NCBI GenBank assembly: GCA_009392775.1
Contig: VFFT01000097.1
Span: forward strand, 1 to 12,576
Reading direction: 5' to 3'
Source of the DNA: SAR202 cluster bacterium
GTDB lineage: Bacteria; Chloroflexota; Dehalococcoidia; UBA3495
DNA: 12,576 nucleotides
Part shown: positions 1-6,989 of the stretch, in pieces
How the letters are laid out: each line of letters begins with the position of its first letter
Numbering within the stretch: the stretch's first letter is position 1
Position numbers and translations under genes: made by a program
Notes under the pieces: generated by a model
What the model saw: the letters and a program-made list of their open reading frames with translations, nothing else
Told to the model about the DNA's origin: nothing
Database searches by the model: none

Positions 1-827
1 ATGGGCGCTTAACCCCTAGCGAATTAGTTAAATATACCGCTGCACAAGGTCTCGAAGTGATAGCGGTATCGGATCATGATATTACTGATGGACTTGATGA
101 GGCGTACGCTACGGTGCAAGAGTATCCGAATATGACGATCATTCCTGCTATAGAGCTTAGTACAGATGTGCCTGATGACGAGGTGCATATGCTTGGTTAT
201 TTTATAGACTACGAAGATCGTGAATTTCAAAATATTTTAGATAAATTCCGTGAGGGAAGACTTGACAGAGGGCAACTTATGGTTAACAAGTTGGCCGAAT
301 ATGGTATGAATATTGAATGGGAACGGGTCTTAGAGATAGCTGGTGAAGGGTCTGTAGGAAGACCTCACGTCGCATTAGCCTTGGTCGAAAAGGGCTATTT
401 CAAAGAACCGAGGGATGCGTTTAAAGAGTATTTGTGCAATGGGGGCCTAGCATATATAGAAAGAAAGAAAATGACACCAGCCCGGGGTATTGAGATGCTA
501 GCAAAGGTGGGTGGCGCTGCTGTTATCGCTCACCCTGCTCGGATAGTCGGCCTTGACGAAATGTTAGGCGATCTAAAGAAGGCTGGGCTGGCAGGAATTG
601 AAGTATTTTATGCCGAATATTCTGCAGAAACAATATCTTGGCTTTATGAAATGTCTGTAAAGCATGATTTAGTGCCCTGTGGTGGTAGTGATTATCACGC
701 TCTAGGAAATACGGGAGAGCAGGTTCCTGGGTCGATGGGGCCACCAATGGAGTCGGTAGAACGCCTTAAAGCGATAGCCGACGATATTCGGAAAGGTCCA
801 ACGCGATCGAGTGTTCCAAATAGTTGA
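1..827 (+). CDS. PHP-domain metal-dependent phosphoesterase (TrpH/YciV-like), 5' truncated by the window edge
   Basis: The frame is open from base 3 and reads GRLTPSELV immediately, which in this family follows the first HxH metal motif, so only about 10-20 N-terminal residues are missing. The GTG at 57 lies inside the conserved first strand and is not the start. Visible family motifs in order: SDHD (metal ligands), AIELSTD, HMLGYFID, GRPHVA, AVIAHPAR, GIEVFYAEYS and GGSDYHA, all typical of PHP proteins of the TrpH/YciV group. Characterised members hydrolyse 3',5'-nucleoside bisphosphates or trim RNA 5' ends using two or three metal ions. The exact substrate cannot be told from sequence. The product has 274 visible residues and no membrane segment, so it is cytoplasmic. 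The stop TGA (825-827) overlaps the TTG start of the next gene, suggesting translational coupling. Confidence 0.9.
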   Translation, partial: GRLTPSELVKYTAAQGLEVIAVSDHDITDGLDEAYATVQEYPNMTIIPAIELSTDVPDDEVHMLGYFIDYEDREFQNILDKFREGRLDRGQLMVNKLAEYGMNIEWERVLEIAGEGSVGRPHVALALVEKGYFKEPRDAFKEYLCNGGLAYIERKKMTPARGIEMLAKVGGAAVIAHPARIVGLDEMLGDLKKAGLAGIEVFYAEYSAETISWLYEMSVKHDLVPCGGSDYHALGNTGEQVPGSMGPPMESVERLKAIADDIRKGPTRSSVPNS

Positions 828-1495
828 TATCTTTGGATCCGTATTTACTCTATGTGTTCTGCTTTTTTGTAGGGTCTATTCCCAGTGCTTTTATTCTGGC
901 TAGAGTTTTAAAGGGAATTGATCTACGCTTTGTTGGGTCTGGAAGTCTTGGTGCTAGCAATATAGGGGTACAAGTTGGCAGGCTATGGATGGTGCCTGTC
1001 ATTTTGTTTGATCTGCTCGTAAAAGGTATGTCTCCCGTGTTACTTGCTCAAACAGTGTTGTCATCTGGTTTGCATGATTTTAGTTTGGCTATTGCTCCGT
1101 TGATTGTTCTAGTATGCCATAACTGGTGCTGCTGTCTTAAATTTGATGGCGGGAGAGGTATATTAGTTCTGATTGGTTCTTTAATGTTGTTGGCTCCTGG
1201 GATATGTGCAACGGTCTTGGTGACTGGGTTGTGTGTGTCGCTTGTTACCAGGAATGTACCATTAACGGTTTTAGTCGGCTTAATGATTATGCCGTTCGGC
1301 GCTTTGCTTTGGGATGCTGAGCTCAGCGTATTAGTCTTTACCATCTTAGCCATGCTGGTGGTGCTTTTGAAGCGAATTTTGGGTAATCGCGGGCGTCGGG
1401 CGAAAGATATATCTAGAATGAAGCTTTTAGTTAACAGAATTCTATTCGACCGAGATATCACTAGTCGTATAGAGTGGATAAATGGAAGGTGCTAA
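824..1495 (+). CDS. plsY: PlsY-like glycerol-3-phosphate acyltransferase, divergent paralogue 1
   Basis: This is an integral membrane protein of 223 residues, close to the PlsY size. PlsY moves an acyl group from acyl-phosphate to glycerol-3-phosphate, the first step of phosphatidic acid synthesis. Motif I is GSIPSAF (17-23). Motif II is GSGSLGASN (38-46; usually GSGNIGATN). Motif III is DGGRGIL (108-114; usually KGGKGVA), preceded by HNWCCCLKF with an unusual run of three cysteines. Several hydrophobic helices follow, ending in a basic tail (KRILGNRGRRAK and beyond) about 35 residues longer than expected. The TTG start at 824 overlaps the previous stop as TTGA. The departures in motifs II and III could mean altered substrate use. 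A second paralogue sits at 5378-6031. Family membership is fairly sure; activity is inferred. Confidence 0.82.
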   Translation: MISLDPYLLYVFCFFVGSIPSAFILARVLKGIDLRFVGSGSLGASNIGVQVGRLWMVPVILFDLLVKGMSPVLLAQTVLSSGLHDFSLAIAPLIVLVCHNWCCCLKFDGGRGILVLIGSLMLLAPGICATVLVTGLCVSLVTRNVPLTVLVGLMIMPFGALLWDAELSVLVFTILAMLVVLLKRILGNRGRRAKDISRMKLLVNRILFDRDITSRIEWINGRC

Positions 1496-1520
1496 TTGTT
1501 TGTGGTATCCGAGGGCGCAT

Positions 1521-2033
1521 TTACGGTTCTACGTACCCTATATCAAGCTTAATTTGTCTAACTGCATCTATTATTGTTGAAGTGTGAAACCCTCGTCTAT
1601 GAAGTAATCCCTGTACTTTTTTGTTAAAGATTTCTGAGGGCGTTTCTTTATACAGAAGTCGTTGTGCTAGTTTTATCCCTGCGTCATATGCAAGAACTTT
1701 ATCATCAATAGCATTTAGTGCTTCATCGCTGTCTGCGTCTGATATCCCAAGCTTGTAGAGTTCTTGTTTTAGAAGTCCTTTTGCTCTTGGTTTGTGTTTG
1801 CTCCGATTGTCACACCATTCCTGAGCAAACTTAGTGTCGTCTAGATATCTTTGGTCGACTAACTTTGATATGACGTACTCGATAATATCGGGGGCAAATT
1901 TGTCTCCGATGCGACTTCGTATCTCAAAGGTGGTACGCATCCGGTATGACAGCAGATTGAGGGCTGCTGTCATAGCTTTGGATACTTGTTCTGAATATTC
2001 GGAAGGAAATTCTTCTTTGGTTATATAAGGCAT
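1521..2033 (-). CDS. recX: Recombination regulatory protein RecX
   Basis: The product has 170 residues, a normal RecX length. RecX binds RecA filaments and limits RecA activity. The sequence shows the repeated three-helix pattern of the family: AALNLLSYRMRTTFEIRSRI near residues 25-44, then VISKLVDQRYLDDTKFAQEW, then a KGLLKQELYKLGI segment, and a final GLLHRRGFHTSTI repeat. Its ATG lies 3 bases after the recA stop codon (TAG, 2039-2037), the classic recA-recX arrangement, so it is co-transcribed with recA and should share its SOS control. The 3' end faces the plsY-like gene with a 25-base gap and no visible terminator hairpin. Confidence 0.92.
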   Translation of the reverse strand: MPYITKEEFPSEYSEQVSKAMTAALNLLSYRMRTTFEIRSRIGDKFAPDIIEYVISKLVDQRYLDDTKFAQEWCDNRSKHKPRAKGLLKQELYKLGISDADSDEALNAIDDKVLAYDAGIKLAQRLLYKETPSEIFNKKVQGLLHRRGFHTSTIIDAVRQIKLDIGYVEP

Positions 2034-2036
2034 AAC

Positions 2037-3116
2037 CTAATTGATGTTTTCCTTATCAATGCCGAGTGATAATGTTAGTTCGGCCTCTGGGATTGAACCA
2101 TCATGTCCGTTAGCGCTTTCTTCTGGAGAGTTTTCCCCTCGTACCAATGATTCGAGTGTCAGAGCAATCTCAGTATTTTCTTTTAAGAATTGTTTCGCAT
2201 TTTCTCTGCCCTGGCCTAGTTTGGTATCTTCATATGAGTAGAAAGCTCCAGATTTTTTTATTAGGCCTCTGTCTACGCCAATATCAAGGAGGTCCCCCAT
2301 CTTACTGATACCTTCGTTGAACATTATATCGAACTCAGCTACACGGAAAGGGGCGGCGACTTTGTTCTTGACGATTCTTGCTCTTACACGACTTCCTATG
2401 ACTTCTGAACCCTGTTTGAGGGATTCACTACGACGCAGGTCTATGCGTACTGAGCTGTAAAATTTTAATGCCCTGCCTCCGGGAGTTACTTCTGGACTCC
2501 CATACACTACGCCGACTTTTTCTCGTAGTTGATTTATGAAGACTACTGCTGTTCTGGATTGATTTATGGTTGACGTGAGTTTGCGTAGAGCTTGTGACAT
2601 TAATCTTGCTTGTAGGCCAATGTGAGTGTCACCGATGTCGCCTTCCATTTCCGCCTGAGGAACTAAGGCAGCTACGCTATCTATTATTACGGTGTCTACC
2701 GCACCGCTACGAACGAGTTGCTCAGTTATATCTAGCCCTTGCTCGGCACTGTCTGGTTGTGCAATGTATAGTTCGTCTAGTTTTAGTCCGCAGTTGGCAG
2801 CATAGTTGGGGTCCATAGCATGTTCAGCATCTATGTACGCTGCGACGCCCCCGAGTTTTTGGGTCTCGGCCATGATATGCACTGCGAGGGTGGATTTGCC
2901 GGCAGATTCTCCACCGTATATTTCTGTAACTCTACCACGTGGTATTCCCCCCGTCCCTAGAGCCAGGTCAAGACTCAGTGAACCGGTGGGTATCGATTCT
3001 GTGGTTAGTCTAGACGCGACTTCACCGAGTCGCATGACGGCACCTTTTCCATGATCTTTCTCGATTCTACCGAGGGCTATTTCTAGGGCGGCGGCTTTGT
3101 CTTTTGGTGTACTCAT
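2037..3116 (-). CDS. recA: Recombinase RecA
   Basis: The product has 359 residues, normal for RecA. It is the ATP-dependent strand-exchange protein and the co-protease that triggers LexA self-cleavage. Walker A is GGESAGKST (68-76), IDAEHA (95-100) carries the catalytic glutamate, VIIDSVAAL (143-151) is Walker B, and loop L2 with [20 protein letters not shown] spans about 194-213, followed by GGRALKFY. The C-terminal tail is acidic, as in other RecA proteins. I chose the ATG at 3116 because GGAGGGGAG lies about 10 bases upstream and the protein then begins [20 protein letters not shown], a usual RecA N-terminus. A GTG at 3161 would add 15 unlikely residues. A glutaredoxin-like gene lies 154 bases upstream on the same strand and recX follows by 3 bases. 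Confidence 0.98.
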   Translation of the reverse strand: MSTPKDKAAALEIALGRIEKDHGKGAVMRLGEVASRLTTESIPTGSLSLDLALGTGGIPRGRVTEIYGGESAGKSTLAVHIMAETQKLGGVAAYIDAEHAMDPNYAANCGLKLDELYIAQPDSAEQGLDITEQLVRSGAVDTVIIDSVAALVPQAEMEGDIGDTHIGLQARLMSQALRKLTSTINQSRTAVVFINQLREKVGVVYGSPEVTPGGRALKFYSSVRIDLRRSESLKQGSEVIGSRVRARIVKNKVAAPFRVAEFDIMFNEGISKMGDLLDIGVDRGLIKKSGAFYSYEDTKLGQGRENAKQFLKENTEIALTLESLVRGENSPEESANGHDGSIPEAELTLSLGIDKENIN

Positions 3117-3180
3117 AATAGGATAACTCCCCTCCTCACCAATATACGGAAAGCGTAGCACAAGATGTTTAGGATCAACA

Positions 3181-3194
3181 AGAACCGATGGTCA
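3181..3194 (-). promoter_or_regulatory. Possible degenerate LexA (SOS) box upstream of recA
   Basis: On the + strand the bases read AGAACCGATGGTCA, with a GAAC-N4-GGTC core. This is one mismatch from the symmetric GAAC-N4-GTTC core of Gram-positive-type SOS boxes, and 9 of 14 bases match the clear box upstream of lexA in this window. It lies 65-78 bases before the recA ATG, a reasonable place for an operator. I could not find a convincing -35/-10 pair next to it, so the call rests on weak similarity plus the expectation that recA is SOS controlled. Confidence 0.3.
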
Positions 3195-3270
3195 GTAGGT
3201 TAGTGGGCGCTTTGCAAAAGTGTAGGTTTACGATCACGGGCGGCCAAAATTGGTCGCTGAATTAGAAGTC

Positions 3271-3498
3271 TCAATATTGGCCTTTGAAGCCAATGGTTAC
3301 CTGTCCATTTTCAACAATTACTGGAGTGATACGTTCACCGTCAGTGAGGGCAGTCAGGTCCGGTATTTTGTCTGGCTGGGCACCCAGATCTATTTCAGTA
3401 TAGGTGATTTTATTTCGTCTGTAGTCCATCTTGGCGGCTGCGGAGAAGGGACAGTCTGGATGAGTATACATTACGATATCTGATGCTGGTTCAGTCAC
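3271..3498 (-). CDS. Glutaredoxin-like thioredoxin-fold protein with CPFS active site
   Basis: A short protein of 75 residues with the glutaredoxin layout: a first strand DIVMYTHPDCPFS with the redox motif at about residues 16-19, a helix, a second strand KITYTEIDLG, and the cis-proline segment ITPVIV followed by a terminal IGFKG. The active-site motif is CPFS, so the second cysteine of the usual CPYC/CPFC is serine. That suggests a monothiol mechanism or an iron-sulfur or glutathione-binding role rather than dithiol reduction. The start is GTG at 3498, with AAGGGG six bases upstream. It lies 154 bases upstream of recA on the same strand, so joint transcription is possible. It diverges from the carboxymuconolactone decarboxylase-family gene. 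The specific partner is unknown. Confidence 0.8.
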   Translation of the reverse strand: MTEPASDIVMYTHPDCPFSAAAKMDYRRNKITYTEIDLGAQPDKIPDLTALTDGERITPVIVENGQVTIGFKGQY

Positions 3499-3573
3499 TT
3501 TTAAAACCCCTTAATTGAAACTGGTTGTAGACCGCTGATATTGTACGAGTTGTAGGTCTAGAGTTCAACAAAC

Positions 3574-3614
3574 GTTAGGCTTGTTAGGCTAAAATATCCA
3601 TGTGACCGTACGGT
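3574..3614 (+). promoter_or_regulatory. Candidate promoter/operator region for the gene at 3651
   Basis: Within the 152-base divergent gap lies a -10-like TAAAAT (3590-3595). It is overlapped by two tandem GTTAGGCT copies (3574-3581 and 3583-3590, nine bases start to start). A perfect 10-base palindrome ACCGTACGGT (3605-3614) follows just downstream of the expected transcription start. No good -35 hexamer is seen at 16-18 bases, which would fit activator-dependent transcription. The elements are visible; their role is inference. Confidence 0.3.
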
Positions 3615-3650
3615 TTGAAACGTAGTCTAGGATGAAAGGGGTTTGCGATT

Positions 3651-4196
3651 ATGGCTAGAGTTCCATATGTGCATAGGGAAGATATGGATATGGGTGGAAA
3701 GTCTGTTTATGACAAAATAAGGCATGACAGGAATAGTTCAGAGGTAGGGCTACAGTTTAGAGCTTTGCTACATAGGCCTAAAGCCACTGGCTACCTGACG
3801 TCTTTAGGTGCAGAGTTGCGTTTTAATAACGCGCTACCCGGCCGAGTTAAAGAGCTGACAATAATTATGGTAGCTCGGGAATGGAATAGCCATATAGAAT
3901 GGACGGGACACTCGAGATTGGCTCTCAATGAGGGTGTAACTGCGGAGAGTATAGAAGCGATTCGTAGCTATAACACATCTGGCCTGCCGGAAGATGAGAA
4001 GTTGATTCGTGACTTCGTTGTCCAGATGTTGCACGACAAAAATGTAGACGAAGGATTGTTTAGGAGTCTTGAGGCCAAATATGGAGTTGAGGGGGTAGTG
4101 GATTTGACTTTGACTGTATGTTACTACACTGCGGTATCGTTGGCACAAATATCTTTGCAACCAGGAATGGAGAAGGGGGCAGAGTCAACACTGTGA
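3651..4196 (+). CDS. Carboxymuconolactone decarboxylase (CMD/AhpD-like) family protein lacking the redox cysteines
   Basis: The product is 181 residues, all-helical in character, with the CMD core at about 68-96: ELTIIMVAREWNSHIEWTGH followed by SRLALNEGV. Family members include 4-carboxymuconolactone decarboxylase and the peroxidase partner AhpD. In AhpD the CxxCxxxH motif supplies the peroxidatic and resolving cysteines. Here, by alignment from memory, Ser80 and Glu83 stand in their place and only His87 remains, so a thiol peroxidase activity is unlikely. The only cysteine is Cys157 near the C-terminus. The ATG at 3651 has AAAGGGG nine bases upstream. A TPR-protein gene follows; its earliest plausible start (GTG, 4193) would overlap this stop as GTGA. 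No aromatic-degradation genes are nearby, so the substrate remains unknown. Confidence 0.85.
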   Translation: MARVPYVHREDMDMGGKSVYDKIRHDRNSSEVGLQFRALLHRPKATGYLTSLGAELRFNNALPGRVKELTIIMVAREWNSHIEWTGHSRLALNEGVTAESIEAIRSYNTSGLPEDEKLIRDFVVQMLHDKNVDEGLFRSLEAKYGVEGVVDLTLTVCYYTAVSLAQISLQPGMEKGAESTL

Positions 4197-4303
4197 AACC
4201 GGCCCGGGTTTTCTCAAGTATCTATGATATCTTGATCAAGACAGGTATAGGGGATAGCTATATATATCCATTGTCGGGGTCAGGTATCCTTAAGGGAGCA
4301 AGT

Positions 4304-5359
4304 ATGAGATCCATGGCTAAGTGTTTAGATGAATTGCCGGTTAACTACTGGGATGATTCTCTACCGCGGAAACTGGTTATTGGGAATGCATTATTCGCGA
4401 TTGGCAAGTACGAGGCTGCTGCTACCTTATTTGAGTCTATTTCTAATGTTGCACTGGATAACAGTGAAAGCTGCTTTAACTTGGCACTTTGTATGGTCAG
4501 GATGCAGGAACCTGAATTGGCGGTTAATCTTTTCAATGAACTAGCCTTGAAGCTACCTTCCTTTTGTGAAATATATTATCAACGTGCGAAAGTATATGAT
4601 TCAATAGGCGAATCTGATCAGGCGCTGGAGAATTATGTGACCGCTGCAAAGCTTTATCCTGGTCACGTGCGGGCTAAATTCAACATGGGTTTGTTACTTG
4701 CCAGAATAGAGCGTCATGAAGAGGCTGTGGTCCAATTCAGTCAAGTGTTAGTTTTAAGGCCGGGTTTAGCGAACGCATATCTTAATAGAGGGGTATCTAG
4801 CGAAGAGTTGGGCAGTTTCAATACTGCCATGGAAGATTACACAATGGCTCTCTCAATTGATCCCTTAAATGAGAATGCACTGTTTAATAGAGCTCGTGTT
4901 AACTATCACTTGGGACGACTGGAAGCTGCTAGATCAGATTATTCAGATTTTCTTCGCTTAGTACCTAACGATCCTGAAGCATATAATAATCGGGGATTGG
5001 TTTTTGACGCGTTGGGGAATGAGGAAGCAGCAATTAGGGATTACGATCAAGCTCTTTTAAATTTTCCGGAATTCAGTGAAGCCTTAAACAATAAAGGGGC
5101 CGCTCTGGAAAATATAGGGGATTTGGATTTGGCACTTAATCTATATCTAGCGGCTATTGACGCCAATCCAGACTATAGTTCAGCTTATTTCAATGCGGCG
5201 AAAATATACGTTGCGAAAGGGCAACTGGTTTTGGCGGAGGAATATTTGCATAGATCTGTTGTTTTGAATAGGGAACATCTGCCGGAGGCTATAGAAGACG
5301 AACAGTTGGGGTGGTTGATTGATGTTCAGGGGATAAAATATAGCATGGGCTCTCAGTAG
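4304..5359 (+). CDS. Tetratricopeptide (TPR) repeat protein
   Basis: From the ATG at 4304 the protein has 351 residues and is almost entirely about nine consecutive 34-residue TPR units (roughly residues 22-325). Each shows the W/Y-x-x-G/A-x-x-Y/F and A-x-x-x-Y/F-x-x-A-I/L-x-x-x-P pattern, for example AYNNRGLVFDALGNEEAAIR. TPR arrays are protein-binding scaffolds; no catalytic domain, signal peptide or membrane segment is visible, so it is probably a cytoplasmic adaptor of unknown partner. I chose 4304 because AGGGAG lies five bases upstream. The alternative GTG at 4193 overlaps the previous stop as GTGA and would add 37 residues with no TPR character, with only a distant purine-rich SD (about 12 bases). 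The gene ends 18 bases before the convergent plsY-like gene. Confidence 0.88.
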   Translation: MRSMAKCLDELPVNYWDDSLPRKLVIGNALFAIGKYEAAATLFESISNVALDNSESCFNLALCMVRMQEPELAVNLFNELALKLPSFCEIYYQRAKVYDSIGESDQALENYVTAAKLYPGHVRAKFNMGLLLARIERHEEAVVQFSQVLVLRPGLANAYLNRGVSSEELGSFNTAMEDYTMALSIDPLNENALFNRARVNYHLGRLEAARSDYSDFLRLVPNDPEAYNNRGLVFDALGNEEAAIRDYDQALLNFPEFSEALNNKGAALENIGDLDLALNLYLAAIDANPDYSSAYFNAAKIYVAKGQLVLAEEYLHRSVVLNREHLPEAIEDEQLGWLIDVQGIKYSMGSQ

Positions 5360-5377
5360 ATTTTCCTAAAATGGGAT

Positions 5378-6031
5378 TTACTTTTTTATAGATTCGTCTG
5401 CAACATCGAGCTCATCTAGATCATCTTTCGGAGAGTGCCCTGCAATCCGTTTCTTGATAATTAGATTATGAAATAAGACTAATATGCCTAGAAGTGTTAA
5501 TCCTACAGCTATTTCTCGATCTGTATTTAGATAAATAGCAAGAAACATCAGTAGGGAAAAACAGCTAGCTATGCCCGCAGCTGACCTAAAGGTAGATTTC
5601 CAGGATATGATAACAGTTGCGAAACCAACTAGAATGCAGGGGATTGCTATAGCTGGCGTCAGGGTGAGAGTGACTCCTAGGAGTGTAGCCATACCGTCCC
5701 CGCCTTTGAATCCTGTGAATAGAGACTTCCAATGCCCTAATACAGCCGCGGCACCAGATATTACAAGTAAGTAGTCTGGTATCCCAAGGAGGGCGGCGAT
5801 TACTACTGAAACTACTCCTTTGGCGACATCACATGTGAATACTAAGAGTCCGGTTCGTCGGCTAATATTCCAGAAAACATTTGCGGTTCCTGCTTGAAAG
5901 TTGCCGGTAGTGAATATGTCTATTCCCTTGAGGCGGGCTGCCATGTGGGCGAAAGGTATGGATCCAAGCAAATACCCTACTACTATGGAAGCTATTAATT
6001 TTTGTATTAATAACCAATCGTATATTAACAT
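5378..6031 (-). CDS. plsY: PlsY-like glycerol-3-phosphate acyltransferase, divergent paralogue 2
   Basis: An integral membrane protein of 217 residues with PlsY architecture. Motif I is GSIPFAH (23-29). The motif II region is TTGNFQAGTANV (41-52; usually GSGNIGATN), with an apparent rearrangement. Motif III is GFKGGDGMAT (107-116), where Asp replaces the second Lys of KGGKGVAT. Multiple hydrophobic helices follow, and the C-terminus (about 200-217) is a charged, acidic tail absent from paralogue 1. PlsY uses acyl-phosphate and glycerol-3-phosphate at the inner membrane face. The Lys-to-Asp change in the substrate-binding glycine-rich loop makes the exact substrate uncertain. It is the last gene of the trpS / IMPase-like / plsY run on this strand, 87 bases after its neighbour. 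No clear SD is seen before the ATG. Confidence 0.82.
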   Translation of the reverse strand: MLIYDWLLIQKLIASIVVGYLLGSIPFAHMAARLKGIDIFTTGNFQAGTANVFWNISRRTGLLVFTCDVAKGVVSVVIAALLGIPDYLLVISGAAAVLGHWKSLFTGFKGGDGMATLLGVTLTLTPAIAIPCILVGFATVIISWKSTFRSAAGIASCFSLLMFLAIYLNTDREIAVGLTLLGILVLFHNLIIKKRIAGHSPKDDLDELDVADESIKK

Positions 6032-6118
6032 TACGAGTACTAGGATACCTTTGCCGTTCGAGTGATTTCATATATGGGAAAGCATTTTGATTGTGTGTCT
6101 ATGGGTAAGGTGTAATCT

Positions 6119-6943
6119 TTAATCATTTCTCCATGCGAGGCCATCTGTGATTTTAAGGAAATCGGCTACCACAAGAGGATTTGACGCGATTATGCTGGGG
6201 GTATAGAGGTCTGCTGGGTTGCCTTGTTTGTCTGTAACTATGCCTCCCGCTTCCTTTACTATCAATAGACCAGATGCAATGTCCCACGGTGATAGGCTGT
6301 GATGAAAATATATATCCAATCTGCTTGCAGCTGAATAAGCCAACCCCAATGCTGAGGATCCCATAAGTCGTATGCCCTGCATGTTGGGCCATATGTGTCT
6401 TATCAGTTCCAGGGCAAGGGTAGCTTTCTCTCCAACGTATCCCATGTCGAATCCCATTAAAGATTCAAGTACGTTAGTTTGTTCTGTGATCTGCAATCTC
6501 GTTTCATTGAGGTAAGCTCCTTGTCCCTGCTCAGCAGTGAACAGTTCATCTCTGATAGGATCGTAGGTAACTCCAGCGACAATCTCTGAACCTTTAGCTA
6601 AAGCAACAACTATGCAAAAATGCGGTATCCCTCCGGCGAAATTGCGAGTGCCATCTATAGGGTCTACCACCCAAGTATAATCTGAGTCATTTGTAATGGG
6701 TTCTGACTCTTCTGCTAATATACTGAATCCCGGAAAGTTTGTGTTTAAGATGTCAACAATTATTTTTTCGCTTTCGAGATCGACATCGGTTACTACGTTT
6801 GCCCAACCCTTGTAATTGATCTCCTTTTCAGTTAGAAATCTTTCTTTAACTATTTTACCTGCGGTTCTGGCTGCATTTATGCTTACATCCAGCACTCCTA
6901 ATCCTGAGGTGCCTATGGGTAATCGTGAGTTGTCACTTGTCAT
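6119..6943 (-). CDS. Inositol monophosphatase (SuhB-like) family phosphatase
   Basis: The product has 274 residues, the usual length for this Mg2+-dependent, Li+-sensitive phosphatase family. Motif A is VVDPIDGTRNF (92-102) with the metal-binding DPIDGT at 94-99. The upstream acidic AEES (77-80) gives further metal ligands. Motif B is SPWDIASG (218-225), containing the catalytic WD at 220-221, followed by KEAGGIVTD. GSSALGLAYSAASRLDIYF (195-213) is the usual substrate-pocket segment. Family members act on myo-inositol-1-phosphate, histidinol phosphate, fructose-1,6-bisphosphate or PAP; sequence inspection alone does not decide which. The ATG at 6943 has AAGGA about 11 bases upstream. It lies 46 bases after trpS and before the plsY-like gene, so the three are probably co-transcribed. 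Confidence 0.92.
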   Translation of the reverse strand: MTSDNSRLPIGTSGLGVLDVSINAARTAGKIVKERFLTEKEINYKGWANVVTDVDLESEKIIVDILNTNFPGFSILAEESEPITNDSDYTWVVDPIDGTRNFAGGIPHFCIVVALAKGSEIVAGVTYDPIRDELFTAEQGQGAYLNETRLQITEQTNVLESLMGFDMGYVGEKATLALELIRHIWPNMQGIRLMGSSALGLAYSAASRLDIYFHHSLSPWDIASGLLIVKEAGGIVTDKQGNPADLYTPSIIASNPLVVADFLKITDGLAWRND

Positions 6944-6989
6944 TTTGGTAGCTGTCCTTAATCGTGATTCTGGTATGTCCTATGGGACT

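Noticed and set aside
1048..1461. 137-codon open frame on the minus strand
   Set aside because: It is antisense to the PlsY-like gene, whose motifs and overlap with the upstream gene are convincing. The antisense product shows no family features.
3276..3294. ATTGGC/GCCAAT hairpin at the end of the glutaredoxin-like gene as terminator
   Set aside because: It lies inside the last codons of the gene, has only six pairs and a seven-base loop, and no T-tract follows on the transcribed strand.
3834..4160. 108-codon open frame on the minus strand
   Set aside because: It is antisense to the CMD-family core and has no ribosome binding site.
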